Assembly (NCBI GenBank): GCA_029379385.1
Contig: CM055607.1
Coordinates: forward strand, 13,826,001-13,890,000
Direction: 5' to 3'
DNA: 64,000 nt
From: Quillaja saponaria
Taxonomy: Eukaryota; Streptophyta; Magnoliopsida; Fabales; Quillajaceae
Below, piece after piece: positions 46,301 to 59,070 of the stretch. The position numbers and the translations under genes were made by a program. Each line of letters opens with the position of its first letter. Positions within the stretch are counted from its first letter, which is position 1. Below the pieces are notes generated by a model that saw nothing but the letters and a program-made list of their open reading frames with translations, was not told the origin of the DNA and made no database searches.

Positions 46301-49300
46301 GGCCCTCATTGAAGTGTAACCATTTCCTTCTCTACTTAGATGTTTAAGTAGCATCAACATCAATCACACAATCCTTCTTCACATTGCAATATCTTGAATG
46401 ATGGTTTTTAATTGAAGGATCCATTTTTATAAGTACAATGCATAAACTTATTACTTGAACTATTGGTCACTGTTGGCCCTGCTGTTCAGTATAATTTTTG
46501 TTAGGTTGTATTGATTTATGCTCTTATATATTGTTATAACATATATTGATTTAAATACACATTCCTCTATATGTTATACTTTGAAGTTTTTCTTTTTGTA
46601 GTTTTCGTGGCCCCCTTTTGTGATGGGATCAATCTTTCTAGGAATACTTCTGGTCATGAAGCATCTGGTATGAGCTCAATTTCTGTTGTTTGGTACAATA
46701 CTTGCTTTCATGCGGAATCTAGTTGTGATTTCATGTTCCATGTTCAGGGAAAATCTAGGAAGTACTTGCGATTCCTTAGAGCAGGCGGTCCTCTCACTGC
46801 AGTAGTTCTGGGGACAGCTTTTGTGAAAATATTCCATCCACTTTCCATTTCTTTGGTGAGGATAACATATATTAGACTCACTTTAGACTACTGAAAGTTG
46901 AATTTAGCAAAATCATGATGGAACTGCTGTCATATGCTAAGCTTCTAAGATTATGAACTAGTGACAACGATTATGCATTTGCTTATACTGTCGGACTTTT
47001 CTGGCAACTATGTTTCTGTATTAGCAACTATGCCAGTTATAGCCAAGGTCAATCCTAATTTCACACAAGCTAATAATTAGTTAATTATTATTGGTTATTG
47101 TTTAGGTTGGAGATATACCTCAAGGCCTTCCAAAATTTTCTGTTCCTAAAGCCTTTGGGCATATGAAATCTTTGATACCGACTGCACTTCTCATTACTGG
47201 TGTGGCTATATTGGTAAGTGACCGTGTCAATTAATTTCCTTTATGATTTGTTTTCAAGTTTAATTATTTGATTTTTATGTTTATATTTAACTAAATTACA
47301 TATAAATCTTCACTCTAGGAATCTGTTGGGATTGCCAAAGCATTAGCAGCAAAGAATGGGTATGAGTTGGATTCAAATCAAGAGGTACAAATTTGCTCAA
47401 AGTAAGCTATAAATGCCTATTGATTGCTGTTGTATTAAGAAAAACAAATTAGTGAAAAAGGCGGCTATGATTTTTGTGTTGATATTAACTTGATTGACAT
47501 AGCATTAGGCTAAATCTTAAGCATTCATGGATGTCTAATTTAGTGCCTTTAATTGGTTGGGACATCTGTGGTGATTTAAAATCCTTTCTTGCTAAAACAA
47601 AGGTCATGTGAGAAAACCTTGTGGCTTCTTTGTTTTTATTTATGTTTAAAGCTCAGGATTTTTTTTCTGCTTTTGTTCTTTGTCATGGGTTTTACTGTGG
47701 ACATCCTCTTTGTCATCACCTGTTCAATCTCATAAAGAGTGGCTTATTGATCCTGTTACATCTACCCTTTGAAGTTTGAAGATTACCATGAAGCTGTCTT
47801 GGAATGTGAATGCTGTCCCTTAGTTTCTTCTATATTTCTTTCTCAAAAACTAAAGAGCAACTACCCTGTTCATATGCATCTGTAATAAAAGCTAGTTGCC
47901 TCTATTTGGATTTGTTAGTTTTCCCTCAACAAAATAATGTAAAACAAGAACCTTGCAAACAGCAATTCAGAAATACCCCTTTCTGTACAGCAAATATATC
48001 AATCCAAACATTTTCTTTTCCTTGCCTTATTTGTTTTAAGTAGTTTATAATGTTCTATAGTAGAGCTAGGCCATGATTTTGAATATTCCAGCTTAGAATT
48101 CGTTTGTACTTTAAATTCTAATGAAATCGAGGTATGTTTCTTGCCATTTGCCATGTTCTAGGTTTGTATTTTTAGGGAAGTTATTTATAGTTTGGCTTTT
48201 CTCTTTTGCCTTTTCCCCCAAATAAATAGATGTTGAAAGTTTAGAAGAGTAAATTGTATGGCTTTGTGAAGTCCAATGATTTGTAAATTTCATTTTATGA
48301 GAATTTACCATTTGTTATTTGTGTTCATTCAAAAAAAAAAATAGTAAAGCATTAATAGTACGTGAATGTTCAATTCTAATGGATCTGTTCTCAGACGTCC
48401 CTAATGGATATGTTTCGAGCTGTATCTGCTATCTTGGAGCCGTATTCAAGTCGTATCTACGCCATAACAATTATTATAAATATATATAAAAAAAATGTTT
48501 TTGGATACATATCCAAATGTATCCGCACCGTATTCGACACACAGATACGTTTCTGATGCATGGGCACGTATCTGACACACGGGTGTTGGACACGTATCCA
48601 ACACTTGTACGACACAAATCTGGGAGTATCTGTGTTTCATAGGTTATAATCAATTTTAGTACTTGGATAATTAACCAATAAAGCATCGTGACAGATCTTC
48701 TGGTTGATTTCATGCAGTTGTTTGGTCTGGGTGTATCCAATATACTCGGTTCATGCTTCTCAGCATACCCCACAACAGGTGAGTTTTCTGTGTTGCTCTA
48801 AGTATTTCAAAAAGGAGTTGGTCATTTGTAGTTGACTTAATCTTCCAAAGGATAGTTCATTTTGCCAGGCATGAAAGTTTTACTATAATGATTACATATT
48901 AAGGATTTGATGGTTTTTACTTGTGCAATGCAGGATCCTTTTCAAGGTCAGCTGTAAATAATGAAAGTGGAGCAAAAACTGGATTAGCTGGTATTGTTAT
49001 GGGAATCCTAATAGCCTGCACCCTATTGTTCTTGACTTCATTATTTGAATACATACCACAGGTCTGTTTCCATGTCAAGCCTCTTTCCTCAATTAGGATT
49101 GTGTTATTCATTGACCATGTTCCACAATATTTTTTCCTTGTCTTCTCTTTCTTAAGTCCTAGTTCAAACTTCATCTTTTGCTTGTCAGTTGTCACATTGT
49201 ATAGGTGATTAATACCAGGATTCATCTTTTGAACTTATTATTTTTCTCAATATTTTTAGTTTCTAGTCTCATTTTAGAAATTTGGTTGTATTTCTCATTC

Positions 49301-51929
49301 AGAATGCTAACAATCAGTTTCGTGTTATATATGAATCCAGTGTGCTCTTGCTGCCATTGTGATCTCTGCTGTAATGGGTCTGGTAAGAATTCAAATCACT
49401 TGCTATGAGGTTTCATTTCCATCTCCACTGCTAGTTAAAGAATTGACTTCAATATAGCCTGCACGATTTAATGCTTCAGTAGAGTATATCTATATCAGCA
49501 TCCACTTTATATTTTTTGAAAGATATAAAGGCTTTACTTTGACCGGAGTGTAGTCTCTTGTAGAATGGATGTCATTTATTTTATCTTTTATTATTTCTAC
49601 AATTATGACATAATAACATTCTATTGCTGGTGAATTTTAGTTTTGGGTTTATTTTAAATTTTAGTACATCTTATTTGAATGGAATATGTTAGCTATTGCA
49701 TGATGAAAACATCTTAGCTTTAGCACTCCTTTCCTTTTCTTTGTCAGTCAAGTGTGCACTCATAACTGTTTTTTATTTTATTTATTTTATTTTTTGAATA
49801 TAACTGGGAAATTTTTTCCATTGTTATTACCTTATTGAGCTCAGAACTTTTTCATATTGCCTTGGATGTTGTCATTCCAGGTGGATTACAATGAGGCTAT
49901 GTTCTTGTGGAATGTTGATAAGAAAGATTTTCTTCTTTGGACTATTACTAGCACCACAACATTATTCCTTGGTATTGAGATTGGTGTACTTGTTGGGGTG
50001 AGTACAAGATGAAGTTTGTTATTGTAACTTTTAAGCTGGATGTGAGCAGTGTGTATATTATTTTGATAAAAAACTCTTCATTCCCAGGTGAAGCCCTTCA
50101 CAGAGAGGCTAATAATTTAAGTTGTGAGGGATGTTCATTTCATGGACTGTTTTGTTAATTAAAACTTGAAGATGATAGTCCTGCAAAGTTCTTTCAGGGC
50201 CTTGGTCTTGGATAACATATCTAACACAGAGAAATGGGTGTTATCCCTATATTTCAAGTAGACAAAGTTGTTTCATAGCCTTGGTATGCTTGAAGAGGGT
50301 TGCATTTAATTCTGTATGTTTCTGAATTGAAGGTTGGATTTTCACTTGCTTTTGTTATCCATGAATCAGCAAATCCGCATATAGGTAAGCTGATTCTTTC
50401 CCGTTGCAATGCCTATATTAAACTAAATCACCATGTGTACGCATATTTCTTGGCTGCCATTTTCAGCATTTTCAGTCAACCTGTAATCATTCTGGTAATT
50501 CCTATTGCAGTCTGTTGGGAATTATTTTTCATTTTACTCAATTGTGAAACTTTGATTCCTGCTTTTGCCTCAAGCACCCTAACCTTTTAGAGCCTTAACT
50601 CTCCGTACTTTTTCTTTTTGGTTGTTTTTATGAATTCAGCACTCATGAGACTTCTAACGAACTTTGAGAACATCTTTTAGTTTCTTGAGAATTTTGGGAG
50701 TGGAAAGTCCCTTTTCACAAGCATTTTTAGCAGAGGCTAGAAAACCCAGGTCTTGCAAAGTAATTGTTATTATATTTAGCTAAGAGCTAATTCTTTAGGT
50801 TATGCTAGTATCTTTAAATTTGTTGCCATTGTCTTAATATGCTGATGTCTTTATTTGGTGTGTTCTGCAGCTGTTTTGGGGCGTCTTCCTGGGACAACTG
50901 TTTATAGAAATGTTAAACAGTATCCTGAAGCATATACATACTACGGGATTGTGATTGTTCGGTTAGATGCGCCAATATATTTTGCAAATACAAGTTACTT
51001 AAAGGACAGGTACTTATTCATTGTCATCTGTCCTTCAGTTTGATTAATTCTAGAGAAACTTCGATTTTGTTTTGTACCACCAATATCAGAAGTTACTTCA
51101 TAATCATATGATGAGATTTCATTCATACTTTACCAGCTTTCCAATCAAGAGAATTTTGAAATAAATCAGATTTCTTTTGTCAGGCTACGGGAATATGAAG
51201 TTGATGTTAATAGACCTACAAGACGTGGACCTGAAGTTGGAAGAATTTATTTCGTGATTCTGGAGATGGCATGTAAGTTTTACTTGTTTTATGCATAAAT
51301 AGGAATCGATTTGGTGTATGTATTTAGGCAAAATAATGATGTTAACTTGACATTTATATTCTCCCCTCTCTCTTTTATATAGAAAAGTCTACTAAAGTAA
51401 GAGTATAATGGTAATCAAGTCTCTTAAACACCAAAATCAAACATCTTTTATTGCAGCTGTGACATATATAGACTCGAGTGCTGTTCAAGCTTTGAAAGAC
51501 TTGCATCAGGAGTACAAATTACGCGACATCCAGGTAGATTTCCCTCTTGACATTATTTGCAAATCCTACGTTCTGAAGCGCTTATCATATTTATTATCTT
51601 CTCATTTGCAGATTACAATTTCCAATCCAAACAGAGAAGTTTTGCTTACTTTGTCAAGATCTGGTGTAGTGGAGCTGATAGGTAAGGAGTGGCTCTTTGT
51701 GAGAGTGCATGATGCTGTTCAAGTTTGCCTTCAGCGTGTTCAGGGATTGAAGAAAATATCCCAGAGTTTAGTCTCGTTGCCAGAGGATAAACCGAGTTTC
51801 TTACAGAGATTACTGAAACAGAGAGGGGATGACTTTCCAATTTCCGAGTTGGAGTCAGGCAATAGGAAACCTCCAATCTCCAAGGAAGCACATCCTCAAT
51901 TGGAGCCATTGTTATTAAAGAAATCATAA
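43335..51929 (+). CDS. SULTR4: Tonoplast sulfate transporter of the SULTR4 group, 17 exons, 704 aa
   Basis: Exons: 43335-43658, 44687-44735, 45274-45475, 45745-45913, 46602-46667, 46748-46855, 47106-47213, 47319-47384, 48718-48778, 48934-49061, 49341-49382, 49881-49997, 50333-50384, 50871-51009, 51184-51272, 51457-51533, 51612-51929 (2115 nt, all GT-AG). The SLC26/SulP membrane core runs from about residue 95 to 500, with [33 protein letters not shown] and [22 protein letters not shown] domain follows (about 520-650, with [10 protein letters not shown]). Near-identity to Arabidopsis SULTR4;1/4;2 over the core supports a role in releasing vacuolar sulfate. ATG 43335 ([10 protein letters not shown]) was chosen; 43341 is equally possible. 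MULE-2 abuts the promoter. A piece of exon 4 is duplicated in intron 4. Confidence 0.95.
45984..46021 (+). repeat. Copy of a SULTR4 exon 4 segment in intron 4
   Basis: 38 nt starting TAGAGCGAAGTAGCAAAATT repeat exon 4 positions 45855-45892 with one mismatch, 129 bp downstream and inside the intron. No splice donor follows it, so it is probably silent. Confidence 0.9.
48390..48660. repeat. GTATC/GACAC-rich imperfect repeat in SULTR4 intron 8
   Basis: Several variants of CGTATC, GTATCC and GGACACG(TATC) on both strands occur over about 270 bp within the 1.3-kb intron 47385-48717. It resembles the terminal sequence of a dispersed plant repeat, but I cannot assign the family. Confidence 0.4.
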
Positions 51930-52273
51930 AGCTTCTTTATTCTTGAACAGAAATTTGAGTGCCATTATTTTTAGATTGGCAGTGCTTTTAGTAAATATAT
52001 ATTGTCTCGTTCAAAATATAAAGTAGAAAAATGATATAATTAAGTTTCATCGATGTAAATAGGAATCTAGTCAGACAAATTTAATGTGGAACGTGTTTCA
52101 AATATGTAAATTTGATTGTGCCATTTTGTAATTGCCACGGCCTGTCTATGCTTCAATGTGCACTTTTTATTTAACAAAAAGGTTGACAATAGATTTTATG
52201 TTTTATTTGCTGTCAGTCAAATTAAACATCTAAATGGGAAGGCGATAACAACTATTTAACCTCTATTTTCTTA

Positions 52274-52325
52274 AGCCCACATCGGAAGAGGAACGAAACA
52301 CATTCTTAGTGTAGGCCTATAAATA
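52274..52325 (+). promoter_or_regulatory. Plant snRNA promoter: USE and TATA box (RNA polymerase II spacing)
   Basis: The upstream sequence element AGCCCACATCG (52274-52284) matches the plant consensus RTCCCACATCG at 10 of 11 positions. TATAAATA follows at 52318-52325. The 33-nt gap is the Pol II class spacing; Pol III snRNA genes have about 23-26. It precedes the U12 RNA start by 24 nt. Confidence 0.9.
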
Positions 52326-52349
52326 TGAAGCGGCTGGAAACATTAAAAC

Positions 52350-52502
52350 TTGCCTTAAACTAATGAGTAAGGAAAACAAAGCGAGCGGTGGTAGCCGCTC
52401 GCCGCGCATAACAAAAAGTAGCGCATGAATTTATGGAGGGGTAATAGGCTGGCCGAGTGCTGACGCTGCCTTACTTTGCAGAACTCTCTCGTGCGGGCCT
52501 CC
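52350..52502 (+). ncRNA. U12: U12 minor-spliceosome snRNA
   Basis: The 5' end TGCCTTAAACTAATGAGTAA followed by GGAAAAC is the U12 5' region, differing from the human one at a single base over about 25 nt. It contains the GTAAGGAA stretch that pairs with the U12-type branch site. Next come a perfect 8-bp stem GCGAGCGG/CCGCTCGC, a second stem, an Sm-like site GAATTTATGG at about 52431, and a 3' stem with CCTTACTTTGC near the 65K-binding loop. U12 recognises the branch point of minor-class introns. The first base is T rather than the usual A if numbering follows the animal RNA. The 3' end is estimated from family length and a GCGGGCC stem; a 3'-box-like CTGAGTTCCAA lies ~25 nt beyond. Confidence 0.9.
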
Positions 52503-52539
52503 CTTTTAAAACCCCCAAAAACTGAGTTCCAATTTTATT

Positions 52540-55500
52540 TTTATGGTATTTAAGAAATTTGAAGTTTTTATGCTGCGGCAAAGAGAGCCAGTGAAAGATA
52601 TGTGGGCTTTTTCATCTTTCATTGAAAGATTTTCACCATATATACCATCAACAATAATCATATTTTTATTCACCTCCCTTTTTATTTTAGTTTTAACTTT
52701 TGCAAGTTTTCCATTTTAATATTTTTTTTCTCTTGAACTAAGCTACTAACCATAATTAGGAGATGAAATATTCCAACTCCGTCTACAAACCAATTTATTT
52801 GGGCAAGTCTATTAGGGTGAAATGTTGATTTTCTCAAATATTGGACTTAAAAGTTTTATTATCTGTAACCGACATTTTATTCTAGTTAATTCTAAATTCA
52901 TAATGATTTTATTCTTCACAACATTCATCAAGGTTTAATAAGTGTGGTAAGAGTTCTTTCAGATATAAGGTAGTAGTGATATGAGTGTAATGTTTATTGC
53001 CAGAATGTATGTAGATACCCCATTTACCTTTCCATTCGTTTATTTATAAAAAAAAAAAAAAAAAAGTCAAAAATTGAATCATATGTTGTTAATCACAAGA
53101 TCAATCTTTTACATTGACATGTTCTTTCGTATTTTTTTTAATTAATTTTAAATGGGTGGTGGCAAAAATTGTTCATTGACTATTTAGTTATGAAGGTTCT
53201 AATAAATTTAATGTCTATTTGCGAGTTTGGAGTGAGAGGAAAGGAGAGGATACGAAAGAGTATGAGAGGAGAAGAAAAAATAATACTTACCCCTCCTTTT
53301 GTTCAAGTGTTTAAACAAATAAAGTGAGAGGAAAGGAGAGGATAAAAAATATATTTAGTTTGAGAGATTGAAAATTAGATGAGAGTATATGTTATTACAT
53401 AATGTTATAATTTTATCTTTAAAATATTTTATTTGAGTATTGTAGGTATATTTTCCATCATAGACAAAAATTACAATGTATCTTATCATTTATTTCTAAA
53501 TCTTTCAAAATACTCTTCTCTCCTCTTCTTCCATTCTACTCTTTTCAAATGAGACTCTTATGATTTCTTATTATAATAATTTTATTAGTAAAAATCTTAT
53601 TTTAGCCTAAAAGAGAATGAAAATGAAAAGCAAAATAAGGCATGCCTAAGTCTCTCTCAAGAAATTTTGTGGGGTTGTCATCACGCCTCCTCTTGACGGC
53701 ACTCTTATTATATTATTATTTTTTAAATAAATTGATTTCAGATTTACATAATTATCATATTGAATCTTAAGTTTTTTGTGGTATTTTGAAGAGATTTTTG
53801 GTTTCGCTTTTTTTGGGAGTTGATTTTCTCTTTGAGAGTTTCGTGTTTTTTATTACATTTAATTTGTAAGAGAGATTCTAATCTAGTGTTCAAATTGAAC
53901 AATTGCCTTTAGATTGTTGCAACACTTATAATGGAGATTATGTATTTAAGAAGAAAAAAAATTTAGAGTTCATATTATGATATTAAATTTTACAGTGTTT
54001 CGATTTATTTATTTTATCGTAATTGCCGTTCTTTTGGTGTTTATATTAATAAAAAAATTTATTTACTTTTTCAAAAAAGTAAATCTTATTTTGGTGCTCT
54101 ATTTTCTCCTTTAAGGAATGACCATAGCATTATTACTGTTAGCCTATTCTTATTATGAATTGAAAACAACCCCCGAATTTATAATTCTTTTACTTACTGT
54201 CACAAACATTTTATTTAAATTTATTTTTATTGATTTTGAAAAGACATTGCATATGGCAGATCCATGTCTAAGCTTAGAATTACAACAAACATTTAATAGA
54301 GCGTCACTTGCTCTGGCTACGAGCCAATCCACATCTTCCATTTTGTCATCAAGCTCGATCAGAATTATATTATATATTCTAATTCCAATTAAGAGGACCA
54401 AATTAGCAAAAGAAAAAACAAAAGAGAAAGAAGACAAATCTGTCAAGTGTCAAGGCTGGAAATATATTTTGAACCGCAAAATAATTAAAAGTTTGTGCCT
54501 CTCTCTTCTCTGTAAAGCAAAGACGAGACAGTCAGATAATGAAAGTTAAATAAAATTGGCTTGGTTTGCAATTAATTTAGAGAAGTAAATGATTGAGGCT
54601 ATGCATGGTTTTAAAGGGAATCTTGATGCCAAGTTCTATCTGCCAATTGCTTCAAGCCACTTCATTTAATGGGCAAATTTTGTGTACTTTTGACAGGAAC
54701 ACCAGAGCCCACAAATAAATAGGAACAAAGAAGAAAAGTAGAGCAGCTTCCATTCATTAACTTTGATGACTTGTTTGCTTTGCGTTTGTGATTAATAATG
54801 ACAAAAAATAATTCTATCAAATAATGTTTTATAATTTTGTTTCTTTGCTTTCATTCATTTTTAACATTTTGCAATTAGAAAGCACTGGAATGTCTGAAAT
54901 GGATCCATATTGTATTTCCTGTGTAACTATAATGCCAATGAGGTGTTGTTTTAATAGTAAACTTGTTTATCTTCGACAATAAGATCTTAAGTTTGAGTTA
55001 TGTATCATGATGTCTAATTGATAGTTTAACATGTTCTCACTTCTTGTATATAAAGACACATGTACATGGTTTCTAGTTGGTTTGGCTGTTGATCAAAACC
55101 AACATGTCCCAAGTTCGAAATCACAGAAAAAAAGAGACACGTACATGATGCCCCTCTCTGAGGTAAAGAATAAAACGATCAATTATAAATTTGTTCATGA
55201 ATTGTATTATCCCAATTACATCGCATAATCGCATCTTAAGATTGAGTATAGAAAAGAAAATCTAGGTGAATAGAGCAAACTGTTTCCTGCACACCAGTTA
55301 TTTGATTTTAAACATAAGGGTCCTACAAGGGACCCATAAAAATTATTGTGAGCACGTACATAGCACTGATCATTTATATTGTAATTAATGGAATTAAAGT
55401 ATTAAGTATAGACACAATTATAAGAATAATTATATGCACATACAATTAGTCATAATTATATCTTAATTAATTTCAACACCAGCCATGATCATCTTGTAGC

Positions 55501-56210
55501 CTATGAAAAAGATGCTTTATCATTGTACCAACAGTGAGTGAGTGAGATATGAAGTGTTTCATTTATAGAATAATATTGATTCTATTATCTTGGATTAGGC
55601 CTTAGGATTGAACTGTTGGGAATTTTACAAAATTTTCCTTTAAGATATTGTAAATATAATAAATGATAATAACCACAAAATATAAGTAGAAAAGAAGATA
55701 AGAAAATATCAACACATGATTACATTAACGGATGAAAAAAGAATTTCACTAATATTCTAAAAAAGATTATAAAAAAAGAGTAACACTTTGCTCATAGTAT
55801 TCTCACCACTCTCCCCATATATCTATCAATCTCTCTTGCACCCTTAACCTTCATAGGGGTCTCACAAATATTAGCTCTCTCTTTTTCATACCAACAACAC
55901 TCACAAGCCTATATATTTATATTATATAAGACTTGCTCAACAAGTAAACTTCTCTTCCACTTTATGGAAACTCTACAATCATTTAATTATATTTACTTAG
56001 CCACAAAGATAAACCTAATTAGAAAATTCTAATCATCATCTAATTACTTTTTTATTACCCACCAATAATAAATTAATTAGAAAAGTACCATAAAAAAATT
56101 TGGGTCAAAATCTCAATATGAACTACGTACATATATTTTGTGTCTCTCCATTTGTTCTTATTATTTTAAATTTATATAGGGATTGACTGCATACAAGAAG
56201 CAAAAATGAA
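52540..56210. other. AT-rich intergenic region right of U12
   Basis: No gene recognised. GA/CT-rich stretches at 53220-53345 (GAGGAAAGGAGAGGATA occurs twice) and an opposing CTCTTCTCTCCTCTTC at about 53510 may be arms of a decayed MITE. The 143-codon ORF at 54118-54549 is hydrophobic then Lys-rich with no motif, and is not supported as a gene. Confidence 0.45.
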
Positions 56211-56420
56211 ATCACTATAAGAAAAAGCAATATTAGCTACACTGTTAGTATAAAAACTATCACTGAAAATCTATAGTTCATGTCATTGACAGTAATGGCC
56301 ATTATCCGCGATAGGCTGTTGCAGAAAGTCATCAGAGATAGCAATAGTGTTCTTGCCATTGAGGTTTATCTCCATTAGTTTGAAGGGTACTTATCAGTGA
56401 CATGGATGTTCTCTTTATCG
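56211..56420 (+). mobile_element. Possible CACTA (En/Spm) transposon terminus
   Basis: CACTATAAGAAAAAGCAATA at about 56211 matches the CACTA-type terminal motif of plant elements (CACTAyAAGAAAA). It is followed by the typical GTTAGT/TATCACTG subterminal style. No matching inverted end was found within the window, so it may be a truncated or solo end embedded in Ty3/gypsy debris. Confidence 0.4.
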
Positions 56421-56429
56421 GATGTTGAA

Positions 56430-58450
56430 GAAAGGCACACAATGGTTCGTCGACTTTGACGTGAATCTTGCCAATGTTGTTACACATCATGTAAGCCTTC
56501 GTACTTCTTTTACCGTCTGAAGACTTTTCATGTCTAATAGTGCCTTAATTTGGTAGGGGTTTGCCTCAATCTCCCGAGTTTTGCGATCTTGTATCCTAGA
56601 AACTTCTCAGCTAGAACACCGAAGATACACTTTGTGGAGTTTAACCTCATTTAATAGCACCTCAGTATACAAAATACTCCCTCAAGGTAGGCTATGTGAT
56701 TAAAGATGTCCCTACCTTTTACTAACATATCATCAACATATGCTTTTACATTTTCCTAATATAATGTTTAAAAATTCTATTGACTGACCTCTGATATGTA
56801 GGTCCAATATTTTTTAGTTCGAATTATATTATCTTATAATAATAAATGCCTTGTTGGGTGATGAGAAAGGTTTTCTCTTGGTCCTTAGGCTTTAGGAGAA
56901 TATAGGTTAGTACTAAGTCTATAAGTAATCATGGCATGATTAATTCCCAGGATATCAGTGCCGACCGTGCAAATACTTCCTTGTTTTCTCTACGGAAAGA
57001 GATTAATTCTTTCTTTAATGTTGGGAGAGTATTAGCCTTGACCTGGAAGGTCTTTCTTGGGCTCCCATCACCTCCCTTCTTTCAACTTAGTCTCTCTTTG
57101 CCAACATCCTCGGTTCGGGTGATTCATCAATACTTTCTTTCGTAATGTGGTTATGTAACATTACCTTGCCACATTCTAATCTCATATATAATTGTGCCCA
57201 GTCCCTCTTAAGGCTGAAATTTCAAATAAGTGTTAGGGGAATTGTATTGCCTTAACTGTATTTAGAAAAAAAGGCATCTTAGTATGGTGGAGGGGAACAT
57301 ATGACTACATAAAAAAATTTCAATATGCTATCAAATATGCTTATACACAAAAAAAATTCATTACTGTTTATCGAATATACTCATGCTTGATTGTTACTAG
57401 TAGTTCAATCGTTCATTCGGTTCTTGTAGGTTCTCCATTAAAACCTACTAATATCCCATCATATGACTTCAGTGTGGACCTCAAGATTCTCATATGTTCA
57501 AAGTAGTTTGAGGACATTATATCTTTTGAGCTTCTATTTTCGATGAGAACTCTTTTTACAAGATCGCTGGCCTCTATTACCCAGATTACAAGTGGAACTT
57601 CATGTCGGATCTCCATCTGTATCAAGTGTTCATTAGAAAATGAAATGATCTCATTGTTGGGGAAAACATATTTTGACTTTTTAGAAGCCTTTTATAAAAA
57701 AATAAAAATTAAAAAAAAATTAAAAAAAGAAGAAGAAAGGTCTATAAGCATAACGCTTTCTTGTTGACGACGACGAATCTCTCAAAGTAAGATCGCTCAA
57801 GACAATACTAATTACTCGAGGTGCTCTATAATTACCCAATCTAATGAGATCTTCAATCTTTTCCATCAGTTAATTACAATCATCTGTGTTGTGACTGGGG
57901 ACTCAATGGTACCAACAATAAAGCCTAGTATCCACTTGTCTGCCTTGACGGTTTACATTAGGAGCTATCAGGACCAGGTTCCTGTGCTTGATTGCTACGA
58001 GGATCTTAAAATGAGGTTTTTCCAATGGTGTGTAGCTTTTGTACCTAGAACGATTGAAGGCTCTCAGTCTTTGGTCTTCATGGGCCCTTGCCCCTGCCTC
58101 AATCTCTGTAAGTTATTGTAAAGGGTGCTAGGCCTGAGGGATTTTTATCTCTTTTGCAGAGGTCATTCTTTCTGGGTTGAATCCCTTAGAGTCATTTCGA
58201 CTTCTTCAAAATTAATGTATTCTTGTGCTTGTTCTACGAGCTCTTCCAAGGAAGTAATGGTTTTCTAATTCAAGTCACAACGAAAATATGACTAGCGGAG
58301 GCTCACCTTTAGTGATCATATATAATGACCTTAGGGTTCACAATTCCTACCTCTAGGATCGTGTTGTTGAATTGATATACGTACACATAATTCTTCAGCC
58401 ACTCCCTCACCATATTTCCAAGATGTTAATGTTGTCTTTTTTTGGGCCTT
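56430..58450 (-). mobile_element. Decayed Ty3/gypsy retrotransposon, gag-protease-RT remnants
   Basis: Minus strand, upstream to downstream: a gag segment with YCWYH, SHNTDDCN and LMEKIEDLIRLGNY (about 57960-57790), the plant gypsy gag pattern. Then a protease-like block at 57625-57413 (DLVKRVLIENRSSKDI, GFNGEPT), in which the usual DNGSS active-site run has become ENRSS. Then an RT C-terminal segment at about 56640-56440 (IEANPYQIKALLDMKSLQTV, RFTSKSTNHC). All are broken by stops and frameshifts. No LTRs were located. Confidence 0.75.
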
Positions 58451-59070
58451 GTTAATGATAAAGAGTATCTTGGATTAATCAACAAGTTAGTTAAATTTGG
58501 AAATGTAGTGGCTTGAGTTGTACAAACCAACGCCTAACTAACCTCCACAAGGTCGACCTAAACACTCTACATATCACCGTGTTAGGGAGCTAATAGAGAA
58601 GCATTAAAGATTCGAATCCCACAACAAAATCATATGGGTTGGTTCTACTTGATATTGTTCTAAATTTGGGATCTTTGCATGTTTGGGGATTGGGTACCTG
58701 ACCATAGACTCAATAAACGGATGATGGGTCGGCTCGAGTGGTAGAATACCACGGACCGCCCTAGGAGCAAAGGAATGCACATGCTCTAGAGATAGATCCA
58801 TGTATTGACACTTCATATTAGAGAGATGGCTTGGACGAGGAATATGTGTATTGATGCTCCCTGCCGGGGCTACTTGTTATTTTTGGGGCTGTCAGCTCGT
58901 CCCGAGCGGGGGTATAAATATGCTCAAGTTAAGGATAGGGACGTAAAGGATGCAGTTTGGGCATCCAAGTTGGCCGCTGGAGTTTCTATTGCTTTTAATA
59001 ATGTTATGAACTGTTATTGTGTGGCATGCAATTTTGATGTTTCTGGTACCCCTAGTATGGACTAGGCATT
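58451..59070. other. Spacer between gypsy and copia remnants
   Basis: Readings at 58604-58816 (-) and 58805-59065 (+) give no recognised family. A TTCGAATCCCAC string at about 58612 resembles a tRNA B box but no tRNA fold surrounds it. Confidence 0.4.

Noticed and set aside
52350..52502. U1, U2, U4 or U5 snRNA instead of U12
   Set aside because: The 5' end TGCCTTAAACTAATGAGTAA is specific to U12 and unlike the 5' ends of the major snRNAs.
54118..54549. 143-codon ORF on the plus strand
   Set aside because: Hydrophobic then Lys/Ser-rich with no domain, in AT-rich DNA, overlapped by an equally plausible reverse ORF; no splice or family support.
58600..58760. tRNA or tRNA-derived SINE
   Set aside because: A B-box-like TTCGAATCCCAC is present, but the only A-box-like string lies downstream of it and no cloverleaf can be drawn.
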